This document shows, in pieces, positions 43,946 to 56,300 of a DNA stretch of 64,000 nt. Origin of the DNA: Lingula anatina (Eukaryota; Brachiopoda; Lingulata; Lingulida; Lingulidae). Under the pieces are notes generated by a model, which had not been told where the DNA came from, searched no databases, and worked only from the letters and a program-made list of their open reading frames with translations. The position numbers were made by a program, and so were the translations under genes. Positions within the stretch are counted from its first letter, which is position 1; every line of letters starts with the position of its first letter. The stretch is from NCBI RefSeq assembly GCF_001039355.2, contig NW_019775791.1, forward strand, positions 608,038-672,037. Direction: 5' to 3'.

Positions 43946-46900
43946 GTAATAGGCGTACATTTTGTTTTCAAAATTTTGTTTGGTGCAGTCTGTTCAGTTG
44001 TCAGTTCTGAAGCTCACTTTTTACGAAAAAAGTTTGTATCTCCAAAGAACCGTTCATGTACAATCACATATATTGTTCGTTTAAGGTTTCAGTTGTATTT
44101 AAATTTAAAGGTAATGTGTGTCTCAAGCAACAGTTCCTTTTCTAGAATTTCGCGTTAGGCCTTCACTTCATCAGAAATCGTTTTATTAAATAAAAACCAT
44201 GCAAATAAGTGATTTTGGATGTTTGGGCGATAGCTTACCTGAGTACAGCGAAGCATTTTGGAATATTTGAGGTAATTTTGTTGTGTGTCATTGGCGTCCT
44301 GCTAACGTACAGCACTTCATCGATTTAAGATAGAAAACGCGAAAAACACAATTGTGTAATTTAAAGTCCAGTAATGTAGTGAAACCATTGCACATGGATC
44401 CAGTCTCTTTGATTATATCTGATTAACACATTTTTATCCATGTCATGTACTGCACACAAGAGAAACAGGTTCGGAAAAAATAAGAGGTCGTGTGCTCCAA
44501 CACTCGAAAGAGCTTTTGATTGAAGTATTTGAGATAAATACTTGATCAACATTTAGATAAAAAGAACAATATAAAATCGACTCCGAATGCTTTTACCTGA
44601 TATAAAAATAAAATGAAAAGTACAATCATAGGTAAAGAAATGAAATGAAAAGTGAATTGATCTTAAAGTCTCTAGTAGGACCAATCAATTTGGACGAAAA
44701 CGTGTATTGATGGCAAGAAAAAGTGCAATTTAGAGACATAAAAACTGTCCATTTATCTCTCTATGTTACAGTCAATTAGCCGTGTGAATAAAGCTCTACC
44801 TAGGCGGCGGTAGCCCCATTCTTCAGCCCCCACCACCGATAAAAACAGTCTTTAAAAAGAATGAAACTTGTGCTGAACGATCTATGCATTAGGCTAAAAC
44901 GTTATTCAGTAGTTAAAATCATATAAAGAGCCGCTCCTTTAGGACTTGCAATTAGAGCGTTATTATCGGTGTAATACAATACGTACTTAAAGCTGTCATC
45001 TAAGTACAATTCATGACGGTGTGTGAGAGAGACAAGCAAGAGTTAATTGTATCAATTGTTCAACACGTAACTGAGTGTGGTAACTGCAGTAAGCAAACAG
45101 TCGGATCACGACGCGATCCATGTTGCAATCCCGTAGAGACCAGACAAAAGACTTAATCAGCGCATTTCAGGCATGGAAAGAAGTAATCCAAATTTCAGCA
45201 GTTATGGCGACTCCCATGCAGATAACAATATCAATTTGTGCCGTCCGAAATCGTCACGACAATGAAACAGAGCAATGACCGCCACCTAGATATTCCAGAC
45301 TTGAAGTACAGCCTACTCTCATCCACGCAGATAATCTGTTTCAGGAGCAAACATAATCTCTCTGTAATTGACTGAAGTACTTTGTATGTAATTCCCAATG
45401 CTCCTTTTGAACAACGCCTATTGATAAATTTATGAGAAAATTGTGAATGATAGTTTGTGTTCATTTGTAGACATCACTTTTAACGTTTTCATAAAACAAG
45501 CCGCAGACTGAGAATTATTCTGTAAAAGTGCGAAATTAGTTTACAAATTGTGTGTAATTGTGAAAGTTGTGTACACTTTATATTGGGGGTGTCTGTTAAA
45601 ATTATGACGAATCTTCATTCATAATTCTCACCACTGCATAGTTCCAACTTTTACAGTTGAATTATAGTAAAAGATAAAACTATACTTACTAGACCTTATG
45701 CTTCATCGTAAGCTGTAAAAAAATATTCTAATCTTTATAAGAAGCGCTTCGTTATATTTGAAATCTGATGACGTCAAATGACTATTCTTAAATTATGTTG
45801 TCCAGTTGTTACAGCGGTGGTGGGGTGAGGTAGGGGTGGGGATGGATTACTGCTTGTCTCTTTTCTCGGCATTATTCCCATTCACAGATGTAGGAACTAT
45901 CATTCTGTTGTAGCAACTTTGACTATCAATTTAAACCATAAATCAATTTAAAAATACATAAATAAAGATACTTGGTACATGCGCCAGCAAGACATATCCG
46001 GAGGGCATTATATCTTTGTTAGAGAGGAGGGGGTTCTTTTTAAAGAAATATGAAAAAAAATAAAGAATGGGAAAAACAAATGATAAAAGCTCTTTAGACA
46101 TACATCTGATATGATAACCCCCGTTTCATTTCAATTTGCATAGATCATCTTTTTTTTAAGCAAATGCATGTATACACAAAGGTACGATTGATTTACGAGA
46201 CGATTGATTTATATTTCCACTTACTGATATAGCTACATACTCCATTGGTAAAAAAGTGGGCGCCTGCCTTTATTTCTTCCATGTGGTTAAGATAAATGAA
46301 TTGAGAAAAATTATCTTTGAGTAGAGAATGGTTTTCATATCCACAAAATTGTGAAAATAAATTGTCCATACCATTTCATCTGTCAGGTAAATTTTACCTG
46401 AAAATTAAGGTAATAATCATGTTACTTGCACAGACGAGATTTAAAACAATTAGCATTCTACCGTCTGATTTATTTGACAGATAAAAAGTATCCCTGTGAT
46501 TACGAATCAAAAATCATCTGCAATAAGAAAGATTAATCTAAGTTATGCCGGAAACATTTTTCTACGAGAAAAGAGAATAAAGCACAAAAGGTTACGCCAT
46601 CAAAGAGATCGTTCTTTTCCAGGTTCATCATTTCCTGCCTAAATCTGAATTTCACCACCTATTTTTCAGCATGTAACACATTTACCTAATAACTCTTCAG
46701 ACGTCATAAATAAGAACCGCAAAAGAATATATACGCCTTCGTATCAGGCGATAAAAATGGTCTTTCGGTTATTTCAATAAATTTTAAACTATCAAGATAC
46801 ACACGTCTTTTGTTTTGTGATTATTTATAGTTAGCTAAGTAATGGTTAAAATGAAATATTTGAAAAACTACAGTTTAATCATATACGAACAGTGAAAACA

Positions 46901-47155
46901 ATCTAATTTTATTCTCTTATATACATGTAGAGGATCTATCCTGGGTATCGCTGTCTTTGAGAAATCTTTAATTTTTCTTTTAAAATCAGATTCTGATGAT
47001 AAACACGAACTATTATTGTTGGAAATTTTGAAAAGGCAGATTATATTACAATAATGTATGTAGTATATTAATTATTTACATAATCACGCTTTCGTGGGAG
47101 TTAGTATCATCCTCATTATTATTATGGTATATTTGTAGTCACCTTAGCATTTCTC

Positions 47156-47317
47156 ATGGTCAAACAATATTTGGCAGCACAGGAGTACCTGCTGCACGCG
47201 GACCTGTATGAACCCACTCTCTGGACCGTCACAGGGCTCTTCAGTATAGAATGTTATAAAATCGAGGAAGAGGCTTGTCAGCAATTTTGTAACAGACTAG
47301 CAGCAACCAGAGAGTAG
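47156..47317 (+). CDS. small ORF or terminal exon, 53 codons, unrecognised
   Basis: ATG 47156 to TAG 47315-47317 encodes 53 residues, including VKQYLAAQEYLLHADLYEP and IECYKIEEEACQQFC with three Cys. Third positions are GC-rich (GCA CAG GAG TAC CTG CTG CAC GCG GAC CTG) inside very AT-rich DNA, as in the confirmed exons here. The frame is open a little upstream of the ATG, and an acceptor-like ATATTTGTAG ends at 47138. It could be the last exon of a gene rather than a separate small protein. There is no homology that I recognise. Confidence 0.45.
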   Translation: MVKQYLAAQEYLLHADLYEPTLWTVTGLFSIECYKIEEEACQQFCNRLAATRE

Positions 47318-48581
47318 TCACGTTAGATGTCTGGATTACAGTTGCTGTGTTTTTCTTTTTGTATGCTAATACCTTTAGAAAACACGGAACTAACGCCACT
47401 TTCAGTATCAAATTTTGGCTTTGATTTCACGTTCTCTTTTTTATTTTATTTATTTTTTTGTTTGTTTGTTTATCTTTTGTAGTGCTGGCGATAAACGTAG
47501 TTTCATGAACCCTAAGATACCCTGGTTTATACTTCACAGAGATTTATTTTGTTACAGCCAGTTACGGGGCATAGTTTCTTTTCTTTTTTTTTTTTTTTTT
47601 TTTTGATAAATGGCTCTGATGCTTCTCTAACTTCAATTTACGCCCTAAAAGAAGAAATTCACGTTCTCCTTGATGAAAAAAAATGTCAGAGACATCGTTT
47701 CGCGTATTGTGAAAATGATGTTAACGGCAGCTAATGTGACTCAAGGGTGAATCTCACCAGGATACTTTTTACATCAAAATGGGCACATCCTGTTAGTGGA
47801 AAAACGGGGACGCCTTAATGGAGCATTGCGTGCAAGAATAGAAGTAAAAACTCCCTGTCTTGAAAAACAAACCTTACTAGCTACGAGTTTTCTTATTTTG
47901 ATATTTTACCACACGGCGCAATAAAATACATGTATTTACCCTCTTCCGGGAAGGGGGGGGGGCTTCTCCTCCACGAAAACTATTCAATAACTATATTTTT
48001 ATGATTCAGATATTGTCTTTTTGATGTTTTGCATTTTTTACTATTTGATGTGGAGTATTTTTTTCGGTTCACAGTTTTCAGCAGTGTCTGCAGCTCTCCG
48101 TAATGCTCACATCAGTTTACTTTTTAACATTAGCAAATAGTTTTGGCATTTGGTTGAACTGCAATCTGGAGGCGTACAAGGACAAAATAGATTGTGAAAA
48201 AATATCTTAAAATTTTGCTTTGCCAAAATGTCTTTCGACCAAATATGTCGCTCTCGAATCATTGCAACAGGCAAGTTCACCCTAGCTAATTGGAAAGGCA
48301 CATCCATTTGGTCGCAAATTGTGTTAATTTTATTCCATAACTTAATGATCATATTGATAGCTACTTATCCAAATCAAGTAGGGAAGATGGAATTCAAGCT
48401 TAGGTAATGAGCGTTAGATCTAAATCTGTGATTGTCTTCGTTTTATAGATCGTATGAAATTGAAGAATATTTTGCCAATGTATTTACGCTTGTTAAGTGA
48501 AGGTAAAATTATGGAAATCTTGGCGGATATACTGAGAAACCGGTTGTATTGCATATGAAAGGCATATCTTGGCTAGGCTAA

Positions 48582-48822
48582 GGGCGCATTCCCATAGATT
48601 TTAGATCGATCTATCTCCGTGTGGAGTCTCACTTGATTACTGTCAGATAATCCGGCTTAAATGTCCGTCCCGCCTATACTACAAGCTGTAAGGGGGGTAA
48701 TTAACTTCCGTGCGCGGTCGGCTGACTGCAATTTAGCGTGAACCCCCCAGGGAGTTAGGTCGGTCTAAAGTACATCGATCTAATCTCTGGAAATGGGGTC
48801 TAAATCTCTTGGAATGCCCTCT
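48582..48822. mobile_element. possible foldback element, ~240 bp
   Basis: The left end (GGGCGCATTCCCATAGATTT) pairs imperfectly with the right end (AAATCTCTTGGAATGCCC). Further in, TAGATCGAT on the left pairs with ATCGATCTA on the right. There is no coding capacity and no clear target-site duplication. Confidence 0.5.
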
Positions 48823-49341
48823 TAGAGACGAATGGAAAATATACCTTTTCATATGCACAGTTTCACAGCACCGACTTGTTATTAGATAGAGTTTAAAGAG
48901 AGACGCAATGTACATTTTTTGATACAACTCTAGCACGTGAACAGTTCACTCATGTATCTGTATTAACGATTGTCTGCACATACATAAAACAGTGTTTTTT
49001 TTTTTTTTTTGCATTGAAAAACTCCTGCTGTTATAGAATAGTAATTTATTACCATAATTGTAAATCATTAGACATTTTAAACAGTACCAAAATAATATTT
49101 CTGTACAACCCTTCAGCCGAAAACAAAGCTTGCTTCTTCATATTTCCAAATAAACATACGTGAACTTGGTTCGAGTATTTTCTATTAGAGTTCAAGTGAA
49201 CCACAACTCTGTAAATCACAGAAATTGCGCATTCAAGCTTAAAGATGCTTAAAGAATTGTTAGCTTTGCATTGACTTTTAAGTTCCATGTTCATGAATAT
49301 CAAAAACCTTCATTAATAATGAAATAGATGGAAAAGAACTA

Positions 49342-50315
49342 TTAGTTCTTGGATGCGATTTCATTTTTAGCCGGTGCAACTTTACTGATTTTACTATTTT
49401 CGCTTCTTTTGCCAAGTCGTAGCATGCGCATCTTTCGCTTCTCTTCGTGTTGTGAAAAGTCAGAATCCTCTTTTGAAAGGTCGTTTGTTTTTTGGGAGTC
49501 GCTTCTTCCCAGCCGTAGCATTCTCATACGCTTTCCCAGTCGTAATCCGCGGAAAGCACGTTTGTCTGCGTACGTGTCAAAATAAGGATCCTCATCATAA
49601 ACTGGGGGCATGTCATACGCTTCGTAGCGGCCAATGCGGGGATAGGGGATTATTCCACGGACGTATTGCTCATAGTCTTCATTGGGCAAATAGGGAAGGG
49701 GCTCGTCATCTGAACGCTTTGCTGTGGGCTCGCCGAGGCGCGGGAGAGATGGGCTGCCCTTTTTCTCGTCGTAATGGCTCTCTGGCCTATCTACAGCCGA
49801 GCGCTTTTTCCGAGAAAGGACAAAGGGGAGAGAGGCGTCGTGGTTGGCCTCCTCTGCGGCCGCCCACTCGTAGTCCTGCAGTTCTTTGCCAACTCGGGGT
49901 CTCGGATTGGCGGCCGGCCAGTTCCATTCCTCACTAAATGGCGCATAGTCTAAGTCTTTCCCTATTCTGGGATAAGTAGGAATTTGACGACGGAATTGCT
50001 CTGCGATATCATTTCTTGGCTCGTAGAAAAGATCGTAGGGGTAACCGTACATGTAGGGGTCGCCTCGTTTCCCGAGCCTCAGCATCCTCATACCGCGACC
50101 AAGGCGGATCATCTTCAGCTGGTTGGCTCTCTTTCCCATGCGCATAATCCCCAATCCTCGGGTGTCTCTTTCAAACCCATCTGCTAAATAACCTGCAAGA
50201 TAACCATGGAGTCTTATAATAGGGGTTAAATATATATTTATTATAGGGCTCATACTGTAACTGATGTCGAGGTTATACACTGTATAATGGCAACGTGGAT
50301 GTATTAAACCCTCCC

Positions 50316-50356
<41 letters not shown>

Positions 50357-53300
50357 GATAATGTTTGTTGGCTGGTATATGCTTATCTACATTGATCGTT
50401 CACAGAATAGAGGCATTAATAGCGTCTTATGGAGGAAGCCCTATTGTGATTTCACTAGGAAGATATGTTGGGCCGGACGCACCCTGAAGCACTTCCAAAA
50501 AATATAGACTGCAAAATCAGCGAATATTCATTACCAAGTATTGCAATAGTCCTTCGTTAAGCTCTTAATTCAGACATGCTTTGAAGTGTAGATAAAACGA
50601 TTCATCTAATTGTTTAATCTCCATCTCATGATATTGGCGAGGCGCACCATTCCTATTCATTTGTTTCCTTACTTTCTCGCTCAATAAGGAAAGAGCAAAT
50701 ATAGTCATGCATCATCTCTTCGCTACTAGACGAGTTACTTTCCCTTATTGATCGCACACTTACGTTTCAATTTATCAAGAAAAAATTAAGACAAATCTTT
50801 GCAATAAACTGGCTTGGGCTAGGACCCTTTACCTGAGGCTGACTAATATAGTTTTCATAAACAATGTATTTTTTATTAGTCTTCTTTAATAATGACCTTC
50901 ACAAAATTTCACAAGACTTTGATTTGCGCTTTTTTAAAATAGTTAACGTAAGAAATTTTTGCTGTTTAGTTTTGAAATACAGTTTTGTAACAGCGGTGCC
51001 TCAGTAGACTCTATGTTAAGTTTTTCAGATTAAGTCTGAGTTGAATTAATCCACAATTTTTGTTTGAACCCATTTCGTTTTTACCTGGTCATCATTTACC
51101 AGTGTTAGACTAAACTTATTCCACAGACCGTGAATTTTAATAGGAAGGAACATTACACTAACTGTAACAATTTCAACAATCAATCCAAGCCATATTTTTA
51201 GGGCACATGGAGCTGGTAAAAAGACGCCTTAATCATAGGCCCCATTCAGAATAGGGGACTTACTAGTACGAGGGTCAAATATGGCCGACCCACTTGAATA
51301 CTTCCCCACGGGATATCTATTCAGTGTCTATTGGCGGATTAGACGGCAAGCTTTGTAGTGGGTCGCCATATTTGACCCTCGGACTAGTTAGTCCTCTATT
51401 CTAAATGAGGCCATATACATGCACGTATATGTTCCACACAGGTGTACAACTGGTTGGCCAATATGGAAAGTCGGGGCATTCTGAAGGAGCATTACTTTGC
51501 GTTTGTCAGGATGTTATTTTCAACAAATAATTGCCTAAATGTGCTCTTTGTGTAAATTATTCTGCGGTGATTGAAGCACACGGTTCCAGATTGAAGAACG
51601 TATGTGTCATTATGTACAAAGAATGGGCATATCCCACTCACATTTCAACATTTGTACATCTAATTTTTTTCTTTCATGATATGAGTGCTTGAAGAAAAAA
51701 TGTTTCACATGCCGAAAACGGATTTATCAAAATGGTTATTCGAAATCATAAATTAGAAAACAAACAAACAGAACAAGAAAAAAAAGGAAACTTATTGGAT
51801 TGCGCTCCACTTTTTCAGCCAATTAAAATCGCTCAATTCAACAACTCAAGACTTAATGGAGTTAGAAACTATGCTTTAAAGTATCGTACGATTTAAGTGC
51901 ATTCTTTTCACCAATATCTGATATGTGTTTGGATCATTTATCACAAATGTCATTCAGTCAAACGTTATAAATCATTACCACTCTATTTTCTATAGTATAC
52001 ATAGGTATGGTGGTACACAGGCTTGTAAATGGTACAATAGGGAGTAATTAGTATTTAGTTTTAGAATTTGATAAACATTAAGTCGTTTACATTTAATGAA
52101 GCATGGTCAGAACTTGTACAAAAAAGAGAATTTGGTTACTTTTTTATTTCCTTGGTCCTATTTCATAAGTGCCAAGCTTCAACGTCAGCTGAACAGTCAT
52201 TTCCGTGGAACAGTGTTGTTATTCAAGTGTAAAGTCAAAGCTTTTAACTTAGCATTAATATGATACTTGGCTTGAATCAATGTTCCATTATGAGCAAACG
52301 CAGTTAAAAGAAATAAACCCTTAATAGACGTATCATGATGGAATGATATTGAAAATTGGCAAATGTGTTTGTTTTTGATGCTGCATTTTCTAAAATGCGC
52401 CGAGATATAAGCTGGTCTGGCAGGATTTCCCTCCGTCTACTTGGAATGCCCTTTTCAAATCCTTTACTTGTCGAAGTAGCTGAAGCTCTAGACTCTGATA
52501 TCTGTCACTAGAATAGTTCGCTGTCAAATCAGCAAAGCAAACACGCTAGTCGCTTGAATGCATGTTGCTTTTCGCCCAGGTGGTGACTTTAGCGACAAGA
52601 TAAACTAATAGGCTTGCAAGGGGTTGTAGGTGACTTTTTCTTAGAGTGCCATCTCGTTTGGCTATTATGCTAAGGCAATGTGTTAAATACAGGACGTATA
52701 TGTACATGTACAACTACCGAGAGGGTGGCAAAACATGACATAATTTTGTCAAAAATTTGATCGAAAGAGATCACCACTTATACTCTGTGAAAAACGGGGA
52801 TTTTGTGCTAAAGTCTTAAAATCTGATTCTTTATGATGTCAGAGGAGAGTAATGCCCTGATATTTTAGCAAACTGTTGTTATGTTTATCCCCGATTTTGT
52901 TCTTTGTTTCTAACGTAGTGGTGAAATAAAAAAAAAACAATTAAAAAGAGTTCTCCTTGTAAGAAATCTGGCCAATCTCTTCACTTTCGTGATGTTTACG
53001 TCCAAAAACGAATGTCCTGGCAAACCTTTTAACTAAAGCGCCTGAGGGGGCCCCTATGCTACAATGTACACGATACGGCTTCCATTTTTAAACAAACGTG
53101 AAACTCAGGTGATATTTTTGCCTTGACACCTGCCAACTGTACCCATGTTGTGACCGTATGGCTGAAGAGTGCCAGTTTGATATATGTAGACTGTGTTCAG
53201 GTATGTCTAATTCTAGCTGATAAGGTGATTATTTAACGAAGTAGTATTGGCGACAATGTAATATTATAAAGTTTGCTATAGGTGTGATGACAGTTACACC

Positions 53301-56300
53301 AATAAGTGTCTTTATTTCCACGTTACAATGGTTCTACTGTTTAACTTTGTCTCTCGTACGGTATAATGGCTGTCCAAAATTGGCAATTAAATTTCGCCTT
53401 AATGAGGAGCCGCTGTATCATTAAAACACGTTTATCACAATAATTACCATACGTAATATTCCTTGTTTGCGCATCAGAGAGATTTTCATGATTTTCTGCT
53501 TAATGGTGACACCGTCTTTTGTTTTAATGATCAACGCGGATGAATGGCGCCACTCAAATGGATTTTAACAATTGAAGCGGAGATTGATATCAATTAAAAG
53601 TCATTGTGATTTCAGGCAACGGTAGTTTTTCATGCCACTGAATAGTCGTAATTACAGGTGATACGTACTGGTTGAAATGCTTATCTTGATGGTTGAATCG
53701 TATATCTAGATGGTTCAAATTTACATCTGATTGGTTGAAATGTATAATTAGTTGGTTTAAATGTAAACGTGTACCCGATTAGTCAAATTGTTTATCTGAA
53801 TGGTTGAAAATAATTTATCACGTTGATTAAAATGTTTATCAGAATGGTTGAAAAATATGCATGTATATCTGGATGGTTGAAATGTATTTTTAATGGGTTG
53901 AAATGCATATCTGATGGGTTGAAATATATGTATATCATAATGGTTTTAATGTATATAACAGTGGTTGAAATCGTTGAAATGTGAATGTGCATCTTGATGT
54001 ATATATGTAGATGGTTGAAATGTACATTAAATGGTCAAAGGCTATGTCAGAAAAGCTTAATTACACATGAAAATCATCCGCTGGTAACTTATTTCCATGA
54101 TCGCGATCTTACATAGGCCAGTTAAACGAAACGAAGTTCGCACGGATCGACATACTTTTTCATTGATTTGGGATGGTGGGTTTAAGTAAGTCTAATTAGC
54201 TGGTTTTCACTATTTTGCCCATTACGCAAGGAACATGTCTAGCAATTCAACTAGATAGACTTAACGCTTCTTTCTTCAAATAAGACTGACGAATTGGTAG
54301 GTTATTCTATGTTTTTAAAAAGGAATTGAACCCTATTAGCTTTTGTGATAATTTAAAACTAGAAAAGGTTATTAACTGTATGTCTTTGTAGAAACTGTGT
54401 GATTGGAAAAAATTCGATAAAATGGCCATTAAGCAAGAACGTTCACAATATCCAAATTTTAGCTTTCACTTCAATCAAGATTTTGTGAATGCCAGCTATT
54501 CTACCTAACGCAGACCACATAGCGAGCAATGGGATTTTGATTGACAGCCAGAGAAAATGGCTGAAGACAAATGGTGCTGGCTGTTAGGGAACCTGATACC
54601 ATACTCGGCGGTATACTTCCGATATGCCCTCAGAGTTGTCGAGTGTGGCGAACTACTTTGTTCAAATAAGTTCCTCTGCATCAATCCTCCGTGGCTCATC
54701 AACATGGGGAAAATGAATGTTTCAACACCGGTCACTGTCTTAAGCACATTTAAGAAAATTTTGACGTGTTACACAGTAGATAAACATACCGTAATTCATG
54801 TCCTGCTTTACTTTGAAAACACTTCTGACTGGTATCATTGTTCTGCGGCGCGTTCAACTCTAACCGTGAAAATATAATTTCACCATGTTTTGAAAACAAG
54901 GTTTACTCTCTATTCTATACAGTGTGGACACAAACGATTTTTTCCACAGAAAGTGCCCCCGCCCACTTATTTCCTTGCACTCTCGGAAAAAGGTTATGAA
55001 TAAAATAGAACTCAAAATACTCATTAAAGTCCTTTATTTCCCTGCTTACGATCACCCAATGCGGCATGGAACGAAAGATAAAGGTTCCAATAATACATTT
55101 CCTGACTCGTCCTAGCAGGCATTTTCTGCATTTTATTTCTCTTTCTTCCCCGTTGTTTTGCCGGTCTTTGCTTTTTTCTTAAATAACCTGTGATCGTAAC
55201 TGACTGTTTTGTGTCCAGTTCCCCAAAGGATTGGCAAAGCATGAAGAACTAACCTGACACGGCTGACATTCTTTTGTTTTCACCTCGGCAGTGTACACAC
55301 ACTTGATAATCGCCGGCGACGTCACGGCCGATTGAATACAAGAACACACATTACAGCAATATTACTACCGGTTATTCTGTATTGCGTTACTTGAAATCTG
55401 GTTTGTGTGAAAATTTGCCGTGGGACGTTTTGTAATTTCCCCCCGAAATTTTACACATGTTCATCTTTAGAGAGATGGGAATATTAGGTGCCTAATGTGT
55501 GAATCGCATGTTATCCAGGCTTTTAGAAGTTCGGGCACCATGTGTTTGTAATCTGTACACTGTACTCACATAGCCACACGGTGAATGCTGCGTGACACTA
55601 AGACTGATGTAACAAGTGTGGTCGCCATGCTGCAGGTGATGGCTGGTGTCTATATACAAAGATATACAAAGATATCTACTTCGTACCTAGCAAACCATAG
55701 TGGTCCTCCATGGTAACATTATGCATTCCTAGTCCATTGGCTTTAAAAAAGATCTAAGGTGCTTGTTTTACAACTGCACAATAAGTATGCAATTTGCTAC
55801 TTTTTAAATTTATTGCCTGTGATATTGATGTCGCGCTTTTGCAATTAGATCAGACATTGTGTAACTTTCGGTAAAGAAGATTGCTACATTAAAGCTACAC
55901 GTATGTAGTCACTGATAGCTGTGGCGTCCTCCCCTATTTAAATCAAAAGTACTTAAACCTATGATCAGTGAGAGAGTGACATGATTCATTTGACAATCCA
56001 TTGAGCTTATACCACATAGTCGTATGATTTACCTTCAGTTTCCCGAAAATGAAACCAAAGCTATTGCTATTACACCACTTGAAAGCCATCATGTCGATTA
56101 GCACATTTGAAGAAATAATGTAGATTGACGCTGAAAATCCAACCAGAAAATGATTGATTTTGATACTCTGGGCATTTATTAACGAATTAATTGAGAACGT
56201 TTCATGTTTTTTCCTCTAAAAGGGTATCGACGGATTAGCCCTTTGATCGTTCTTGTGCATTGTACATATTTAAACAATAGAAACCAAGTGCTTCGTGAAG

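Larger units (their letters stand above)
39044..49341. other. 10-kb gene-poor region
   Basis: Apart from the ASB 3'UTR, the small ORF at 47156 and the neuropeptide 3'UTR (AATAAA on the minus strand at 49045-49050), I see no gene. It holds a GA-rich tract (39510-39617), foldback elements at 42726 and 48582, a diverged tandem duplication (43530-43945), and T runs at 47584-47604 and 48995-49010. Confidence 0.55.

Noticed and set aside
45231-45464. 77-codon minus-strand ORF
   Set aside because: It starts with ATG and has moderate CpG, but there are no motifs, no splice context and no homology I recognise.
49452-49937. 161-codon plus-strand ORF
   Set aside because: It is antisense to the neuropeptide exon; the minus frame has cleavage sites, amidation signals and a joined signal peptide.
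54557-54877. 106-codon plus-strand ORF beginning AAAATGG
   Set aside because: Good start context, but no recognisable family; the opposite strand is also open, and it lies in the neuropeptide intron. Not excluded, but unsupported.
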